A stretch of 64,000 nt of DNA. It comes from Nematostella vectensis (lineage: Eukaryota > Cnidaria > Anthozoa > Actiniaria > Edwardsiidae). Of this stretch, positions 12,454 through 24,127 are shown one piece after another; position 1 is the first letter of the stretch; each line of letters opens with the position of its first letter. The position numbers were made by a program, and so were the translations under genes. The notes beneath the pieces are model-generated. The model did not search any database. It was not told where the DNA came from and was given only the letters and a program-made list of their open reading frames with translations. The DNA lies in contig NC_064037.1 of assembly GCF_932526225.1 (NCBI RefSeq), forward strand, positions 11,204,203-11,268,202, given 5' to 3'.

Positions 12454-13467
12454 TTATGTATACAGCTCAAAATCAATTCTCTTCGAATTATAAAACTGCC
12501 CTCCGGCCTTGCCATCAGAAACCTTTCGCACAAAGACACCATCACTAAAATGACCTTCATTTGTCCAATGAAGCATATCTATGGATGAGAATGGTCCATA
12601 AACCTCAGATGAGCTAGCCTCATCCCATTTATATTCCCAATAAACCTGATCATCAATTGTTGGTTTTTCACTTTTCTCAGAGGTACTAGTAGATGTCCCC
12701 TCCCCACCTCCATGCTTATAAGCAGCTTCTAGTTCATCATCTTCATCTTTACTTGCTTTTTCTTCACCAAGTTGTTTCACTCTGAAGCATATCTTTTCAT
12801 AAGTTTCTTGGTATATCCCAAAATCTCCACCTTGTAGCAGTGTGTCTGCAAGTTCAGTCAGTTTTAGAAGTTTTTCTTTGTTTTCTTTAACATCCGCTGG
12901 GTCACTGATTTCAGTCTTCTGACGCTTAGCTTTAAAAGAGGGTCTCCTCACACCACCAGGTTTTGAGCCAAGACGGCGTAGGCATTTCAATACTGTCTCC
13001 CCAGGTTTAAGGATTTCTTGCATCTGCTTCAGGTGACCTATAACGTCAACCTCAACTGCATCTTCGAATTGGTCGTCATTGCCGCTATCCATTTTCTCAT
13101 CTTTATTCTTATCCATTTCTTTTATTTTGACCCAATCTACAGAATCAAGCCAGTCATCACGGATTTCTTTTTCCTTTTTTAAATGATAATTTCCCTCGTT
13201 ATCAAAGTGGCCCTCCTCCATTTCTTCCTTCAAATTGAATGGGGTGATTTTTATCTCTCCATCGTGATCTAAAGTGGCTTCTTCTTGGCCATCAATGTCT
13301 TCTGTGGACAGAATGTTGTAGACATCGTCTTTTTCCTCGTTTTCTTCCTCTTCGTCACTATCTAAAGAGTGCTTCGTCTTGAAGCGTCGCTTTGAGTCGT
13401 CTTCCACTTGCATTTCAGCGTCCCCACCATTCTCCTTCTCCTGGAAGCGAACTTTACGTTTTGACAT
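12454..13467 (-). CDS. CD2BP2: CD2 antigen cytoplasmic tail-binding protein 2 / U5 snRNP 52K protein (GYF domain)
   Basis: Intronless, about 337 aa. The family is a U5 snRNP component that binds proline-rich sequences through a C-terminal GYF domain and acts in tri-snRNP assembly. Seen: N-terminal MSKRKVRFQ, the acidic [14 protein letters not shown] stretch, the signature [29 protein letters not shown], a Lys/Glu-rich middle, then the GYF domain (about the last 60 residues) with WEYKW, the variant [18 protein letters not shown] in place of the canonical GYF core, and the terminal [17 protein letters not shown] chose the start at 13467 because MSKRKVRF matches the family start; an in-frame ATG at 13494 would add nine residues. 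It is head-to-head with the HCFC1R1-like gene, 440 bp apart. Confidence 0.95.
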   Translation of the reverse strand: MSKRKVRFQEKENGGDAEMQVEDDSKRRFKTKHSLDSDEEEENEEKDDVYNILSTEDIDGQEEATLDHDGEIKITPFNLKEEMEEGHFDNEGNYHLKKEKEIRDDWLDSVDWVKIKEMDKNKDEKMDSGNDDQFEDAVEVDVIGHLKQMQEILKPGETVLKCLRRLGSKPGGVRRPSFKAKRQKTEISDPADVKENKEKLLKLTELADTLLQGGDFGIYQETYEKICFRVKQLGEEKASKDEDDELEAAYKHGGGEGTSTSTSEKSEKPTIDDQVYWEYKWDEASSSEVYGPFSSIDMLHWTNEGHFSDGVFVRKVSDGKAGGQFYNSKRIDFELYT

Positions 13468-13907
13468 AGCGAGAAAGTCGAATTTTATACTCACTACGCG
13501 TGTTCGCTTAAAAATGGAGGGGACTTCAAAAATTCGAAAAGGAACATTATCTAAGGCTTAATCTGATTGGTTGTTTCTTTTGATAAATTCTATTGGATCC
13601 CTGATACTCGTACCAGTAAAAGCGAGAGGCCTGGAAATACCCGAGATGCCTTACGGGCTAGAATAACGAAGCGAAGGGGACACACTAAATGGAACAACAA
13701 AAAAGCCGAAACAGAGAACAGAAAGAAACTAGTAGCTTCTAAAGTATATTAAGACTCATTTCCAGTTGTTAGCCAAGGAGTTGCGGGGTAACGCTATCAA
13801 TATTTCAATGATAATTTACGCGTGCGTTCGAATCCATGTTTGAGTTGAAGGCCTATCTATGACGTTCACTGTCACGCACACATCTCTGTCTGTTCCCGTC
13901 AATCAAG
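13468..13907. promoter_or_regulatory. Shared divergent promoter region, CD2BP2 / HCFC1R1-like
   Basis: A 440-bp gap between two oppositely transcribed start codons. It must contain both 5' UTRs and core promoters, so a bidirectional promoter is inferred. I see no unambiguous TATA box. Confidence 0.45.
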
Positions 13908-16900
13908 ATGGACAATAACAACAACTTGCCATATGGGGCGATGCACGGACAAAGCGTGAACCTTTTAACTCAAGGAACACGGCCGAGTCAGGCTGCTGCT
14001 TTTGATCCTTTAGCGGTAGCCAGAAATGTAAATTTGGCGGGTCCTGAAAGAAGATCATTTGTTGACCCAAGGCCATGGGTGGGGAATGGTGGGATGGTGC
14101 AAAGCACATCCCCCCTTGGTGTGATTGCTGGTCAGCCTGTAGCACCACATGTGCCGTATATCAACACCCAGTCGATAGTGGACGGTGTGTCCTCACCCCA
14201 GCCTGGTGTAAACAATAGTCATATTGTGCAGGGTGCCGTTATGGGGCTACAAGGTCCTATTACAAGGCAATTTACACCCTCTTGGACATTGAATATGCCG
14301 TCAGTGGTCACTCCTGCTAACTCTGGTGTGATACCTTTACCAATAATACATCAGAATAATAACAGGTAGTAATGCTAGTTTATTATCATCCATTTGTAGT
14401 TGACACTGATTTATCCGAGGGCCAGCTAAAATACAATGATAAATAACAATACTAAATTACAACAAGTGAATAATCTATGCATATTTAACAGTCACAAAAT
14501 TAGAAAACCTAAGTACTGTCTGAAAATCTACCCCCATGAGCATTCAGTGGTGGACCTATCTCGTTACTTAACAATTTTAGTTGTTAGGAACTCGCAGTTA
14601 TCTGGGAACTTCACACTTTTAGCCAGCCAGGAAATCAATTGATGGGAAAACAATTTTCTGTTGTGATGCATATGATGATGTCATAGATCTTGGGCACCTC
14701 TCATTTCAGGACTTCATCAGAGCCATGTAAAAGTCCTACTAATAGAGTGAAAAGAAAAGTGAGCAGGGATGCAGCTGGGTATGTTGAAACACAGATATGT
14801 TTAGTCACCAACATAGTAAGATTGAGGAGCAATTCCTCTCCCCTCCTTCTAATATGAAAAGCATGTTTTTTATAAGGAAGTCATTAAGGGCTATTTAGTG
14901 GTTAGCATTTATAAGGCAGCTGCCCACCTCTAAAAAACTCTGATTTGTCTTTTCTACTGTTGACCTTCAGCTATTGGTTTTGCCTTATATTCCATTATTT
15001 TTGTTTAGGGGGCCATCACCGAAGCAGTTTATTTCAGAGGAAAAAATGGCTGCCAAGATGCATGATCTGTGCATTAGCAATGACCACACCTACTATAGTA
15101 GTGGACTAACACCACCATGGAATCCTACCTCAGACAACAAGTAAGCACAATGAAGCTTACTAGACCTCAAATAAAAGATTTAATGTTCTTTTGAACCTCG
15201 AGGAGGTACCTTGAAAACTCTCTTGTTTCTTCCTCTTCCTGGTGAACATTTTGAGACCCAATGCCATAGTATCATAGTGCAAATAGCATACTCTTTTGGA
15301 TAAGAACACACATAGTTTTAGTAATAATAATTTCCATTGTGTAATGACATTCCGCAGAACACCTAAGGAAGATGGCAGTGATGATGAAGGAATGAGGTAA
15401 AAGAATTAGCCCTATACCTCAAACTTGATACAACTATACTCTCCCCTCCCCTCCCCCTGCTTCATGTTACTATGCTCCTCTCCCAATCCCTCATTGTACC
15501 CCTCCTCCTCTACTTGATCAATCCATGCTCCACTCCCTTGTGCTTGATCCACATACCCCCCTTGCTTGATCCACATACCCCCCTTCCTTGATCCACATAC
15601 CCCCTTGCTTGATCCACCTACCCCCCTTGCTTGATCAACCTACCCCCCTTGCTTGATCCACATACCCCCTTGCTTGATCCACCTACCCCCCCTTGCTTGA
15701 TCCACCTACCCCCCTTGCTTGATCCACTACCCCCCTTGCTTTATCCACCTACCCCCCCCCTTGCTTGATCCACCTACCCCCCTTGCTTGATCCACCTACC
15801 CCCCTTGCTTGATCCACCTACCCCCTTGCTTGATCCACCTACCCCCCTTGCTTGATCCACATACCCCCCTTGCTTGATCCACATACCCCCCCTTGCTTGA
15901 TCCACATACCCCCCCTTGCTTGATCCACATACCTCCCCTTGCTTGATCCACATACCCCCCTTGCTTGATCCACCTCCCCCCTTGCTTGATCCACCTACCC
16001 CCCCTTGCTTGATCCACCTACCCCCCTTGCTTGATCCACCTACCCCCCTTGCTTGATCCACCTACCCCCCTTGCTTGATCCACATACCCCCTTGCTTGAT
16101 CCACATACCCCCCCTTGCTTGATCCACATACACCCTTGCTTGATCCACCCCCCTTGCTTGATCCACATACCTCCCCTTGCTTGATCCACCTACCCCCCTT
16201 GCTTGATTCACATACCCCCCTTGCTTGATCCACATACCCCCCTTGCTTGATCCACATACCCCCCTTGCTTGATCCACATACCCCCCTTGCTTGATCCACA
16301 TACCCCCCTTGCTTGATCCACATACTCCCCTTGCTTGATCGACCTTCCCCCCTTGCTTGATCCACATACCCCCTTGCTTGATCCACATACCCCCCCTTGC
16401 TTGATCCACATACCCCCCTTGCTTGATCCACATACCCCCTCTTGCTTGACCCACATACCCCCCCTTGCTTGATCCACATACCTCCCCTTGCTTGATCCAC
16501 CTACCCCCTTGCTTGATTCACATACCCCCCTTGCTTGATCCACATACCCCCCTTGCTTGATCCACATACCCCACTTGCTTGATCCACATACCCCCCCTTG
16601 CTTGATCCACATACCCCCCTTGCTTGATCCACATACCTCCCCTTGCTTGATCCACATACCCCACTTGCTTGATCCACCAACCCGGTTTCTTGATCCACAT
16701 ACCCCCCTTGCTTGATCCACATACCCCCCCTTGCTTGATCCACATACCCCCCTTGCTTGATCCACCTACCCCCCTTGCTTGATCTACATACCTCCCCTTG
16801 CTTGATCCACATACCCCCCTTGCTTGATCCACATACCCCCCCTTGCTTGATCCACATACCCCCCTTGCTTGATCCACATACCTCCCCTTGCTTGATCCAC

Positions 16901-18194
16901 ATACCCCACTTGCTTGATCCACCAACCCGGTTTCTTGATCCACATACCCCCCTTGCTTGATCCACATACCCCCCCTTGCTTGATCCACATACCCCCCTTG
17001 CTTGATCCACCTACCCCCCTTGCTTGATCTACATACCTCCCCTTGCTTGATCCACATACCCCCCTTGCTTGATCCACCTCCCCCCCTTGCTTGATCCACC
17101 TACCCCCCCTTGCTTGATCCACATACCCCCCTTGCTTGATCCACATACCCCCTTGCTTGATCCACATACAGTACAACCCCTACCTGAAACACCCATGCTC
17201 CCCTCCCTTCTGCTTGATCTAAATATGTTTCCTCCCCCCATGCGGGATCCGCACATGCCCCCTTTCTCCTACTTGTCCCACTGATGCTCCCTTGTGCATT
17301 ATTTGCCAAAACCAGGGATAAAATTCAGCTCTTGGAGGCAAGAGGGTGCTATTGCTCAAAGTTGCTGTGTGATTGTATTGTGTGACATGACCATATTTTT
17401 TCTTTGTAGTGAAGGGCAGCAGATGTTCTCCCTTGCTCCTGGGATAAAAGAAATTCTTACTAAAGAAAATGCTCTCTTGCCACAGGCAATTCTAGACCAG
17501 ATGTAAGCCTGTGCTAAAATATTATTGTTTTTTTTTTATTACTAGTAGTTTGTTTTAGAGAAGGCAAGGGTGAAGGGTTCTGTTATCGGGTTAGGGTTAT
17601 CCTGAATAAGGTATTTGCTTGGGCGCTTATAGGTTGAAAAAAAATAGTAGGAGTCACCACTGCTTTTAGAAATAAAAAAAATAAGAGGCCTTATTGGTAT
17701 TTTTCTTTCTTTCTTTAGAAACAAGCCATGTCTTGCCATTATCCCATGGAAGCCTCCAGAGAATGTTCTTAATACGACTGGCTTCTACTTTGGACAGAAT
17801 AAGACTGACGATGAGAAAGCCAGGGACAATGAAAATGGCAGAAATGAGGAGATTGATACTGGAACAGCTGGTTTGGTATCAGGGTAAGGGCCTTATGGAG
17901 GTATCCACAATCTCTTGAAGTAGGGGAGGATCAAAGTTGAATTTCTGGATTTTAGCTCCTGTACATACCATACCTTCTTAAATTCCAGTCAAATGGGTAG
18001 CTAACAATTCGATTTAAAGCTATACATCAGTGTAAAGTAAGAACTACTCATCCTTTTGAGAGACATGGAACTATGTTTATTTTTCTATCTCATTTTATAT
18101 TTTACATAAGTCTAACACGCTCTCTTTATCTTGTAGGGTTGATCATGTGGAGGTTGTAGGAGACACTTTCGACTTTGATGACATGGATTTATGA
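13908..18194 (+). CDS. HCFC1R1: HCFC1R1/HPIP-like protein (host cell factor C1 regulator 1), six exons
   Basis: Exons 13908-14365, 15009-15140, 15358-15396, 17410-17502, 17719-17883, 18137-18194. All junctions are GT-AG and in phase, and the total of 945 nt encodes 314 aa plus TGA. Exon 2 contains PKQFISEEKMAAKMHDLCIS followed by NDHTYYS. DHTY fits the HCF-1-binding motif (D/E)HxY, and the block resembles the conserved core of vertebrate HPIP, which binds HCF-1 and regulates its localisation. The N-terminal exon is Gln/Pro/Asn-rich and low in complexity. Exons 4-5 carry a hydrophobic stretch (ALLPQAILDQ, CLAIIPWKPPENVL). The C terminus is acidic (DTFDFDDMDL). It is longer than human HPIP, so orthology is probable rather than certain. 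Intron 3 holds a large C-rich minisatellite. Confidence 0.7.
15519..17168. repeat. About 21-bp C-rich minisatellite in HCFC1R1-like intron 3
   Basis: Roughly 75-80 units of the type CCCCCTTGCTTGATCCACATA with variants (CTACC, CTCCC). Unit length drifts because of the C-run. The minus strand is a long series of G5-G7 runs. Local higher-order duplication is visible: the block around AACCCGGTTTCTTGATCC occurs at about 16680 and 16926. It encodes spurious minus-strand peptides repeating MDQARG and SSKGG. Confidence 0.95.
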
Positions 18195-18469
18195 TCAAGA
18201 GAAAATACATAAAAAAAAGTAGATAATTTTTTCCCTTTCAGGGACTTCCCCTAAAATAATCACATATGCTGGTCAAGAAAATGAATTTTAAACCTAAGCA
18301 ATAGCAAAATGGGTGTGGCTAGCATACATTTTTATCCCTAAGAGACAGTTGTTAGAAGAAAACAAATTCTCAGTGCATTATTGATTTGGATTGTTTGCAT
18401 TGTGCTAGATACCACCCTTTGTCATAGCAGATTTCCTATAAGACCCTAACGTAAAGCACTTGGCACATA

Positions 18470-18861
18470 TTTTTATACCCTCTTGTACTAACTTCCACCA
18501 GCTATACTGGTGCGGAAGGCACAACAGAGCTAGGGCTCCACATCAAGTGCCCCCATGTGTGTATTGTTAGTAAGCACTGTCACTGGGGGTGGTCACTGCC
18601 AGAGGGTTTATTGCGTCGTCAGTGGTTCTTTTGCGTCCCTTCGGTTCAGGTTAGTGTAATGCAGCTTGAAGAGACGGGACCTCCGGTTTAGTGTCCTTAT
18701 CCGAGAAGACTGGAAACTTCAGTTGAATAACTTCAACTCACTTGTGACACAAATTCGAATCAAGGCATGATCCCAGATAAATCCCACGTGTTTGAGCCAG
18801 GATGCGAACCTGGGCTACAGCGGTGAGAGGCCGACGCGCTAACACACTAGGCCACCCATGC
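18470..18861 (-). mobile_element. tRNA-derived SINE (about 390 bp)
   Basis: On the minus strand the head reads GTGGCCTAGTGTGTTAGCG (A-box-like), followed by AGGTTCGCATCC (B-box-like) at tRNA spacing. A unique body follows, ending in a short A/T tail (GGTATAAAAA). This is the arrangement expected of a tRNA-derived SINE transcribed by RNA polymerase III. It lies in the 1.1 kb between the convergent HCFC1R1-like and MZT2 genes; the rest of that gap shows no gene. Confidence 0.7.
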
Positions 18862-19291
18862 TTCCTATGTATTTTCCCTCTATTCCCTAACAGGGCAAGA
18901 AGATGTGCTTTGGTTTTATTGAAAACTTGACGTACAAAAGTAGATAGAGTAATTATGACTATTTTAGTTCATGTTTCTCATGTAACTTAGTATAAAGAAC
19001 TTTTGTGTCATCAGAAAATATTTGTATTATTATTATTTGAAGCTATTACAATATTTTATTCGATTGGCATTAAACAAGGATGTATTTCCATTCAAGGGGG
19101 GTTTGTCACCCGAAATCCCTGCAGAGAATATTTTTTTAAGTGAGACGAAGACAAAATTTATTAGGCAAGGTTTTACTATACACTGTTTGCATATTTAAAC
19201 ACTACTGTTTACCCAGTAATAGATACAGCTGAGTTCAGAGTTCGCTACGACATTTAGGAGTCGTTGCAATACATCCAACGCTCTTCCTTCT

Positions 19292-19654
19292 CTATTCTCT
19301 TGCCGTCTGTTGCTGTCTCAGCTCTCTCAGTCGATTAGCAATGGCTTCCGTACGAGGTAAAGATGCTGTTACTTCTCGTTCGACAACACTTCCATTAGTA
19401 GTACCAGCCTGAACTTTGCCGGATCGAGGATCATCTCTAGCGCCTTTACTCACAGCTATTCTCCTCAGAATTTGAACCAAAGCAGAAGGAGATACATTCG
19501 TTTTCATTAAATCCAACAAGATCTTGAAAACGTCGGGGTCTATTTTCACTCCACTCAACATGCATACTTCGAGAAGTTCTTCGTCGACGCTTTTTGCGTC
19601 TAAACGTGACAGGGAAACCTTGTAGATGTCCGGCGTCGATATTGAACGCGACAT
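19292..19654 (-). CDS. MZT2: Mitotic-spindle organizing protein 2 (MOZART2)
   Basis: Single exon, 120 aa from the MSRSISTPDIYKVSL start; an upstream in-frame ATG at 19693 would add 13 residues. MZT2 is a small subunit of gamma-tubulin ring complexes and helps dock gamma-tubulin complexes at centrosomes. The diagnostic core is GVKIDPDVFKILLDLMKTNV followed by SPSALVQILRRI, preceded by a short helix (DEELLEVCMLSG). The C-terminal tail is Arg/Gln-rich and low in complexity, as in the family. It is transcribed towards the HCFC1R1-like gene. Confidence 0.9.
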   Translation of the reverse strand: MSRSISTPDIYKVSLSRLDAKSVDEELLEVCMLSGVKIDPDVFKILLDLMKTNVSPSALVQILRRIAVSKGARDDPRSGKVQAGTTNGSVVEREVTASLPRTEAIANRLRELRQQQTARE

Positions 19655-20340
19655 AACTAAACAACTGTCTTTTGAAAAGACCCTTCCCGGCAAGCGGACG
19701 CGTTGGCTTTTGACGTTTGTTGTTTGTTACCGTTGTTCTTCGCTGCCGTTTTTGGCCGCCATTTTATCTTAGGCGTGTTCCAAGGCCTTCGCGGTCGTAT
19801 TCCTCCACAGGTAGCCATAAGAGGCAGTCCCACAAAATCGGCTAGCATATTTTTTGTTAAAAAATAATTAATGGGATACCTGTGGTAGCCTAGTTATAAA
19901 ATGCAACTGGTTATTTTTTTTTCGTCTTGGTTCCTAACAACGTACATTATTGCGCAATGCCCAGAAAGCCCATGCGCCACTGTGTATCTCTTTTTTAGTG
20001 TACCAGGGGCTCATACTTACGAGCCCCTGAGTGAACTCATTGCAACCTTACATAACCAGTCGTCGCAATGCCTAGTTACCACAATACCTTCTGCATAATT
20101 TAAAACTGTGTCATGGCCGCCATTTGAATTTAAAGATCAATGTTATTTGTAGAGTCGAAGGCCCGGTTCGCGATTTAAAATAAATGAATATTTTACCATA
20201 GCCTCAATTTCTACCAAGTTATTGTGGAAAATCATCTGAGCAATTGCAGAATACCCCCCCCCCCACTCCAAGCTATATGATTTTTAAAAATTTCGTCCCC
20301 ACTCGTCCCCATGCTTCCATGTCACCAGTACCTCACGTTA

Positions 20341-21373
20341 ACTCGATCTAGTATCAACTCATCAACTTGACCTCTCGTCAACGCGTCCTCTCGTCAATGC
20401 GTCTTCTCGTCAACGCGTCCTCTCGACAACATGTCAAGGCGTCCTCTCGTGAACTCGTCAACGCGTCCTCTCGTCAACGCGTCCTCTCGTCAACGCGTCC
20501 TCTTGTCAACGCGTCCTCTCGTCAACTTGTCAACGCGTCCTCTCTTCAACGCGTCCTCTCGTCAACATGTCAACGCGTCCTCTCGTGAACTCGTCAACGC
20601 GTCCTCTTGTCAACGCGTCCTCTCGTCAACGCGTCCTCTCGTCAACGCGTCCTCTTGTCAACGCGTCCTCTCGTCAACTTGTCAACGCGTCCTCTCGTCA
20701 ACTTGTCAACGCGTCCTCTCGTCAACGCGTACTCTCGTCAACTTGTCAACGCGTCCTCTCGTGAACTTGTCAACGCGTCCTCTCGACAACTTGTCAACGC
20801 GTCCTCTCGTCAACTTGTCAACGCGTCCTTTTATCAACTCGTCAACGCGTCCTCTCGTCAATGCGTCCTCTCGTCAACGCGTCCTCTCGTCAACTCCCCC
20901 TCTTGTCAACGCGTCCTCTCGTCAACTTGTCAACGCGTCCTCTCGTCAACTTGTCAACGCGTCCTCTCGTCAACGCGTCCACTCGTCAATGCGTCCTTTT
21001 GTCAACGCGTCCTCTCGTCAACTCCCCCTCTTGTCAACTTGTCAACGCGTCCTTTCGTCAACTTGTAAACGCGTCCTCTCATCAACTTGTCAACGCGTCC
21101 TCTCGTCAACTTGTCAACGCGACCTCTCGTCAATTTGTCAACGCGTCCTCTCGTCAACTCGTCAACGCGTCCTCTCGTCAATGCGTCCTCTCGTCAACTC
21201 GTCATCTTGTCCTCTCGTCAACTCGTCAACCCGTCCTTTCGTCAACGCGTCCTCTCGTTAACGCGTCCTCTCGTCAACGCGTCCTCTCGTCAACGCGTCC
21301 TCTCGTCAATGCGTCCCCTCGTCAACTCGTCAACGCGTCCTCTCGTCAACTTGTCAACGCGTCCCTACGTCAA
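20341..21373. repeat. 8/16/24-bp minisatellite (GTCAACGCGTCCTCTC)
   Basis: About 1 kb of GTCAACGCGTCCTCTC units (16 bp) mixed with 24-bp units carrying an extra GTCAACTT. Period lengths are multiples of 8 bp. All three plus frames are open for long stretches and give meaningless repeats (QRVLSST, RPLVNAS). Intergenic, between MZT2 and the Polinton. Confidence 0.95.
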
Positions 21374-21399
21374 CTCTATTGTAGAACTGAGTTATGATT

Positions 21400-23330
21400 A
21401 CAATTAAAAGGAGCTTAGTGTCTTTAGGTATTATAGAACGAAGTTTAAAGTACAATAATTGAAAGAAACTTGTTCCTTTTTTTTAGGATTGTCGAACGGC
21501 TTTATGATTCAAAACTAAAAAGAACTTAGTATTTTAGAGGATTGTCGAACAAGTACAATTCAAAATAGTTTAGCAATTTTAGGGATTATAAATCGAAGAT
21601 ACCAGTACAATTTGAGTATACAAAGGAAATTGTAAAAGGGAAATTACTAAGTTCAGGTAAAATATCGCCAATAACAGAAATAATTGAAATAAAAGAGAAT
21701 GGGGTAAATTTTCGTTTTTTACTTATGATATTTATACACCAACTAGTGGAATAGGTACCGCATGTCTCAACGCAACTTCTGACCAAGATGCGTGATGGCT
21801 GGATCTAAATTAAGCGTTGTAGAGCATTTATAATCTCGTAATAATAAGGGTTTCCATGCAATTGTTGTCGTCAAACTTAGAGGCAAACCTCCCCTACGAG
21901 AATTGCGATAACACCCCTAATTTAAGCTAAAATGCTCATTATTTTTGGCAAATGGTAAATTAAGGATAGCCATTGATGCATTTGTCTAAAGGGATGTTAG
22001 GTGATGAGCCCTAGAACAGGGTATATATTTTATTTGGAGTGGAATATGACGTTATATTATTAAACGAGGAGTTGACACGTTGACGATTTGACAGTAAGGG
22101 GTAATCTTTGAGTGGGGGGTGGTGGTGGTGGTGGGGGGGGGGGGTATTCTGCAATCTAGCCAAATCATCTCAGCATGGATTGATTTCGCTGTATTTACTC
22201 GTGTTAATACATTTTTGACCCGAAGAGACCGGAGACATGTGAGGCTCAAGATAAGAATTATATGTGCTGACTGCTATATAGTTTACTTCAAGACGTAATT
22301 AAATGTCCTCTGGACACTCATGAATGGACTCGAGGTATTTACCTTGATTGCTTAATCTATTTTGAAGTGGAAGTAGTTTGAAACAATTGATGGAAATCAA
22401 ATCGCTTTGTTGATGAATCAATCCCAAAGAATAGGCTACTTAGATCGGACACTTGACCGGCTACCCATAAGATGAATTTTGTTTTCTTGTTCTCTCTCAT
22501 TGAATGTGTTATCATTTTTACCTGTCGATTTCAATAAAGAAATCTTGTACTGGAAAAGATAAAAGCCTGCTGCTTTGGCCTTGGTATCTGTTTAGAGGTA
22601 ACATGTCAGATGTCTTGTGTAGTGTAAGATATTTAAATCTATGAAAATTATTTTGGTACTATGGTGCTTATTTTTTTGGTAGTTTAGTAAGCACCGAAAT
22701 ACCAAAAAAAATTAGATGAGTTTTGTTATTTCCCTAAAATTACTTTATTTACCTCATTGAATGTCATCTTATTTTTATGGAACATTTTCAATAAAACTAG
22801 ATAACTGTGTTGTCTTTGTAGTGTTGTTGGTTTTGCAATGAGTGTTGCCGAAATGATAACGGCGCTGCGAAAATAAGGAATTGTTGTATGCAAAACGCAT
22901 AATTTATTTCGAGCACGCGATTTAGAAAAACGCCCAAAATGTCTTCTTGACGCGAACTTAACACGCTAAAAAGAAAAAAAAAAAACCGCAGGTTATAGAG
23001 GGGTCCAGTCTGAGTCAGAAAACAAGCTAGAGTTCTTTCCAAAGGTAAGAGTGTATTTGAAAGGACATTCGTACTTGCGGTTCTTACCTTGCGTCTCTTT
23101 CGAAAACAATGAAAAATTCAATCATCTAGACTCTCATACATTTAACCCGAAATAAGTAACTTCATGTTTTTTAGAAACTTTATTCGTTTGGAATATATGA
23201 AAACGCGCCGTGTATAACGTGTGGGATTGTGAAGTGCTATTTTCGGGTACAAGTCGTCCGTTTTGTTACGCTCGGCCTTGATCGATTTTGAGTTACAAGT
23301 TTTGGTGAAACCTGCCAATATTACCTTGTG
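21400..23330. other. Intergenic DNA without a supported gene
   Basis: I see no gene here. It contains a long G-run at 22131-22143 and an imperfect hairpin at about 22653-22703 (GGTACTATGGTGCTTA against its inverted copy). Two related AATAAA-bearing segments lie near 22497-22540 and 22755-22797 and may be old 3' UTR or SINE ends. Confidence 0.5.
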
Positions 23331-23335
23331 ACGTA

Positions 23336-23527
23336 GGGGGGACTGGGTGGTTTGAGTGAAACGCCCCTGGGGGCCGCGGCGGGCCCCTCCGGCCCCCCCA
23401 ACCCCATCTTAGGCTTGGGAGGCGCGAGGCGCCCCTCCGAGCCCCCCAGCCCCGTCTCATGCAGATGAGCGTTTTTCGGCCGTAAATTCAAAGCCGCTGG
23501 CGTGGCGTTTAAACCTGAGTTTTACTC
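23336..23527 (+). repeat. Polinton left terminal inverted repeat
   Basis: Matches the inverted right end (35964-36155) over 192 bp with few differences. It includes GCCGTAAATTCAAAGCCGCT and ends GAGTTTTACTC. The stop codon of the adjacent minus-strand gene lies inside it (23522-23524). Confidence 0.93.
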
Positions 23528-24127
23528 GAACACCTCGCTCCCGAACTCCTCGCGAATTTCTCGCAGCCTGTTTTTCATCTTTTCGCGTGTCTCCAGGGAG
23601 GGCCCTTTCCTGCTTTTTTTGGCACTTTTTTTGGCACTTGGTGCGTTGCCGTGTCGAGCTCTGATAGCGGCCTTGAGCGCGTAGTATCTCTCTTGTTCCT
23701 GAAGTATTAGCCGAAACTCTTCGTCTGAGATATGCCCGTCCTGCAGAGCCTTAGAGACCAGCTCGCTGATCGAGTTTTTCTTACTCTCCACTAAAACCAT
23801 CGTGTCTTCGTGTTTAGCCACCTTGGTCGTAAGACCCCTAGAGACTACCCCCGCGCCCACGACACCGCCCAGCCCAGCGACCCCTGCCAGCGGACCGCCG
23901 ATCAGAACCCCTATCCCACTCAAAGAGGCCCCCACCCCGGCGCTGGAAAGCGCCCCTGCAGCGATACCGGATGCCACAGACACAGCATGGGTAACGGCAA
24001 AGGCGCGCTTATACTTCTTCCGCATTTGCTGATGATGCGTTATCTCGTTGTCGATTCCCCGAAGGGAGGTGGAGGAGAGGAAGAAGGCGGCAACTGCGGC
24101 GGGAGCCTCTATAGCCGAACATATCAA
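23522..24127 (-). CDS. Polinton-associated Gly/Ala-rich membrane protein (function unknown)
   Basis: 201 aa and intact. After an N-terminal region with RGIDNEITHHQQMRKKYKRA come two glycine/alanine-rich hydrophobic stretches (about residues 45-95: SGIAAGALSSAGVGASLSGI and GGPLAGVAGLGGVVGAGVV). Then follow a charged helix, a conserved-looking HISDEEFRLILQEQERYYAL segment, and a Lys-rich tail. Glycine-rich double hydrophobic segments suggest a membrane-active or virion membrane-like protein. The function is inferred only from shape. The 5' end overlaps the divergent gene starting at 24048. The stop codon lies in the left inverted repeat. Confidence 0.6.
   Translation of the reverse strand: MICSAIEAPAAVAAFFLSSTSLRGIDNEITHHQQMRKKYKRAFAVTHAVSVASGIAAGALSSAGVGASLSGIGVLIGGPLAGVAGLGGVVGAGVVSRGLTTKVAKHEDTMVLVESKKNSISELVSKALQDGHISDEEFRLILQEQERYYALKAAIRARHGNAPSAKKSAKKSRKGPSLETREKMKNRLREIREEFGSEVFE

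Noticed and set aside
15774-17309. Minus-strand Gly/Lys-rich repetitive proteins (MDQARG, GSSKGG)
   Set aside because: Minisatellite in an intron of the HCFC1R1-like gene; no start context or unique domain.
18781-18861. A free-standing tRNA gene on the minus strand
   Set aside because: The A/B boxes are degenerate, no acceptor stem closes, and a long body with an A/T tail follows; a tRNA-derived SINE fits better.
20367-21407. Several long plus-strand open frames (repeating QRVLSST / RPLVNAS)
   Set aside because: All lie within the 8/16/24-bp minisatellite and are open only because the unit lacks stops; no non-repetitive sequence.
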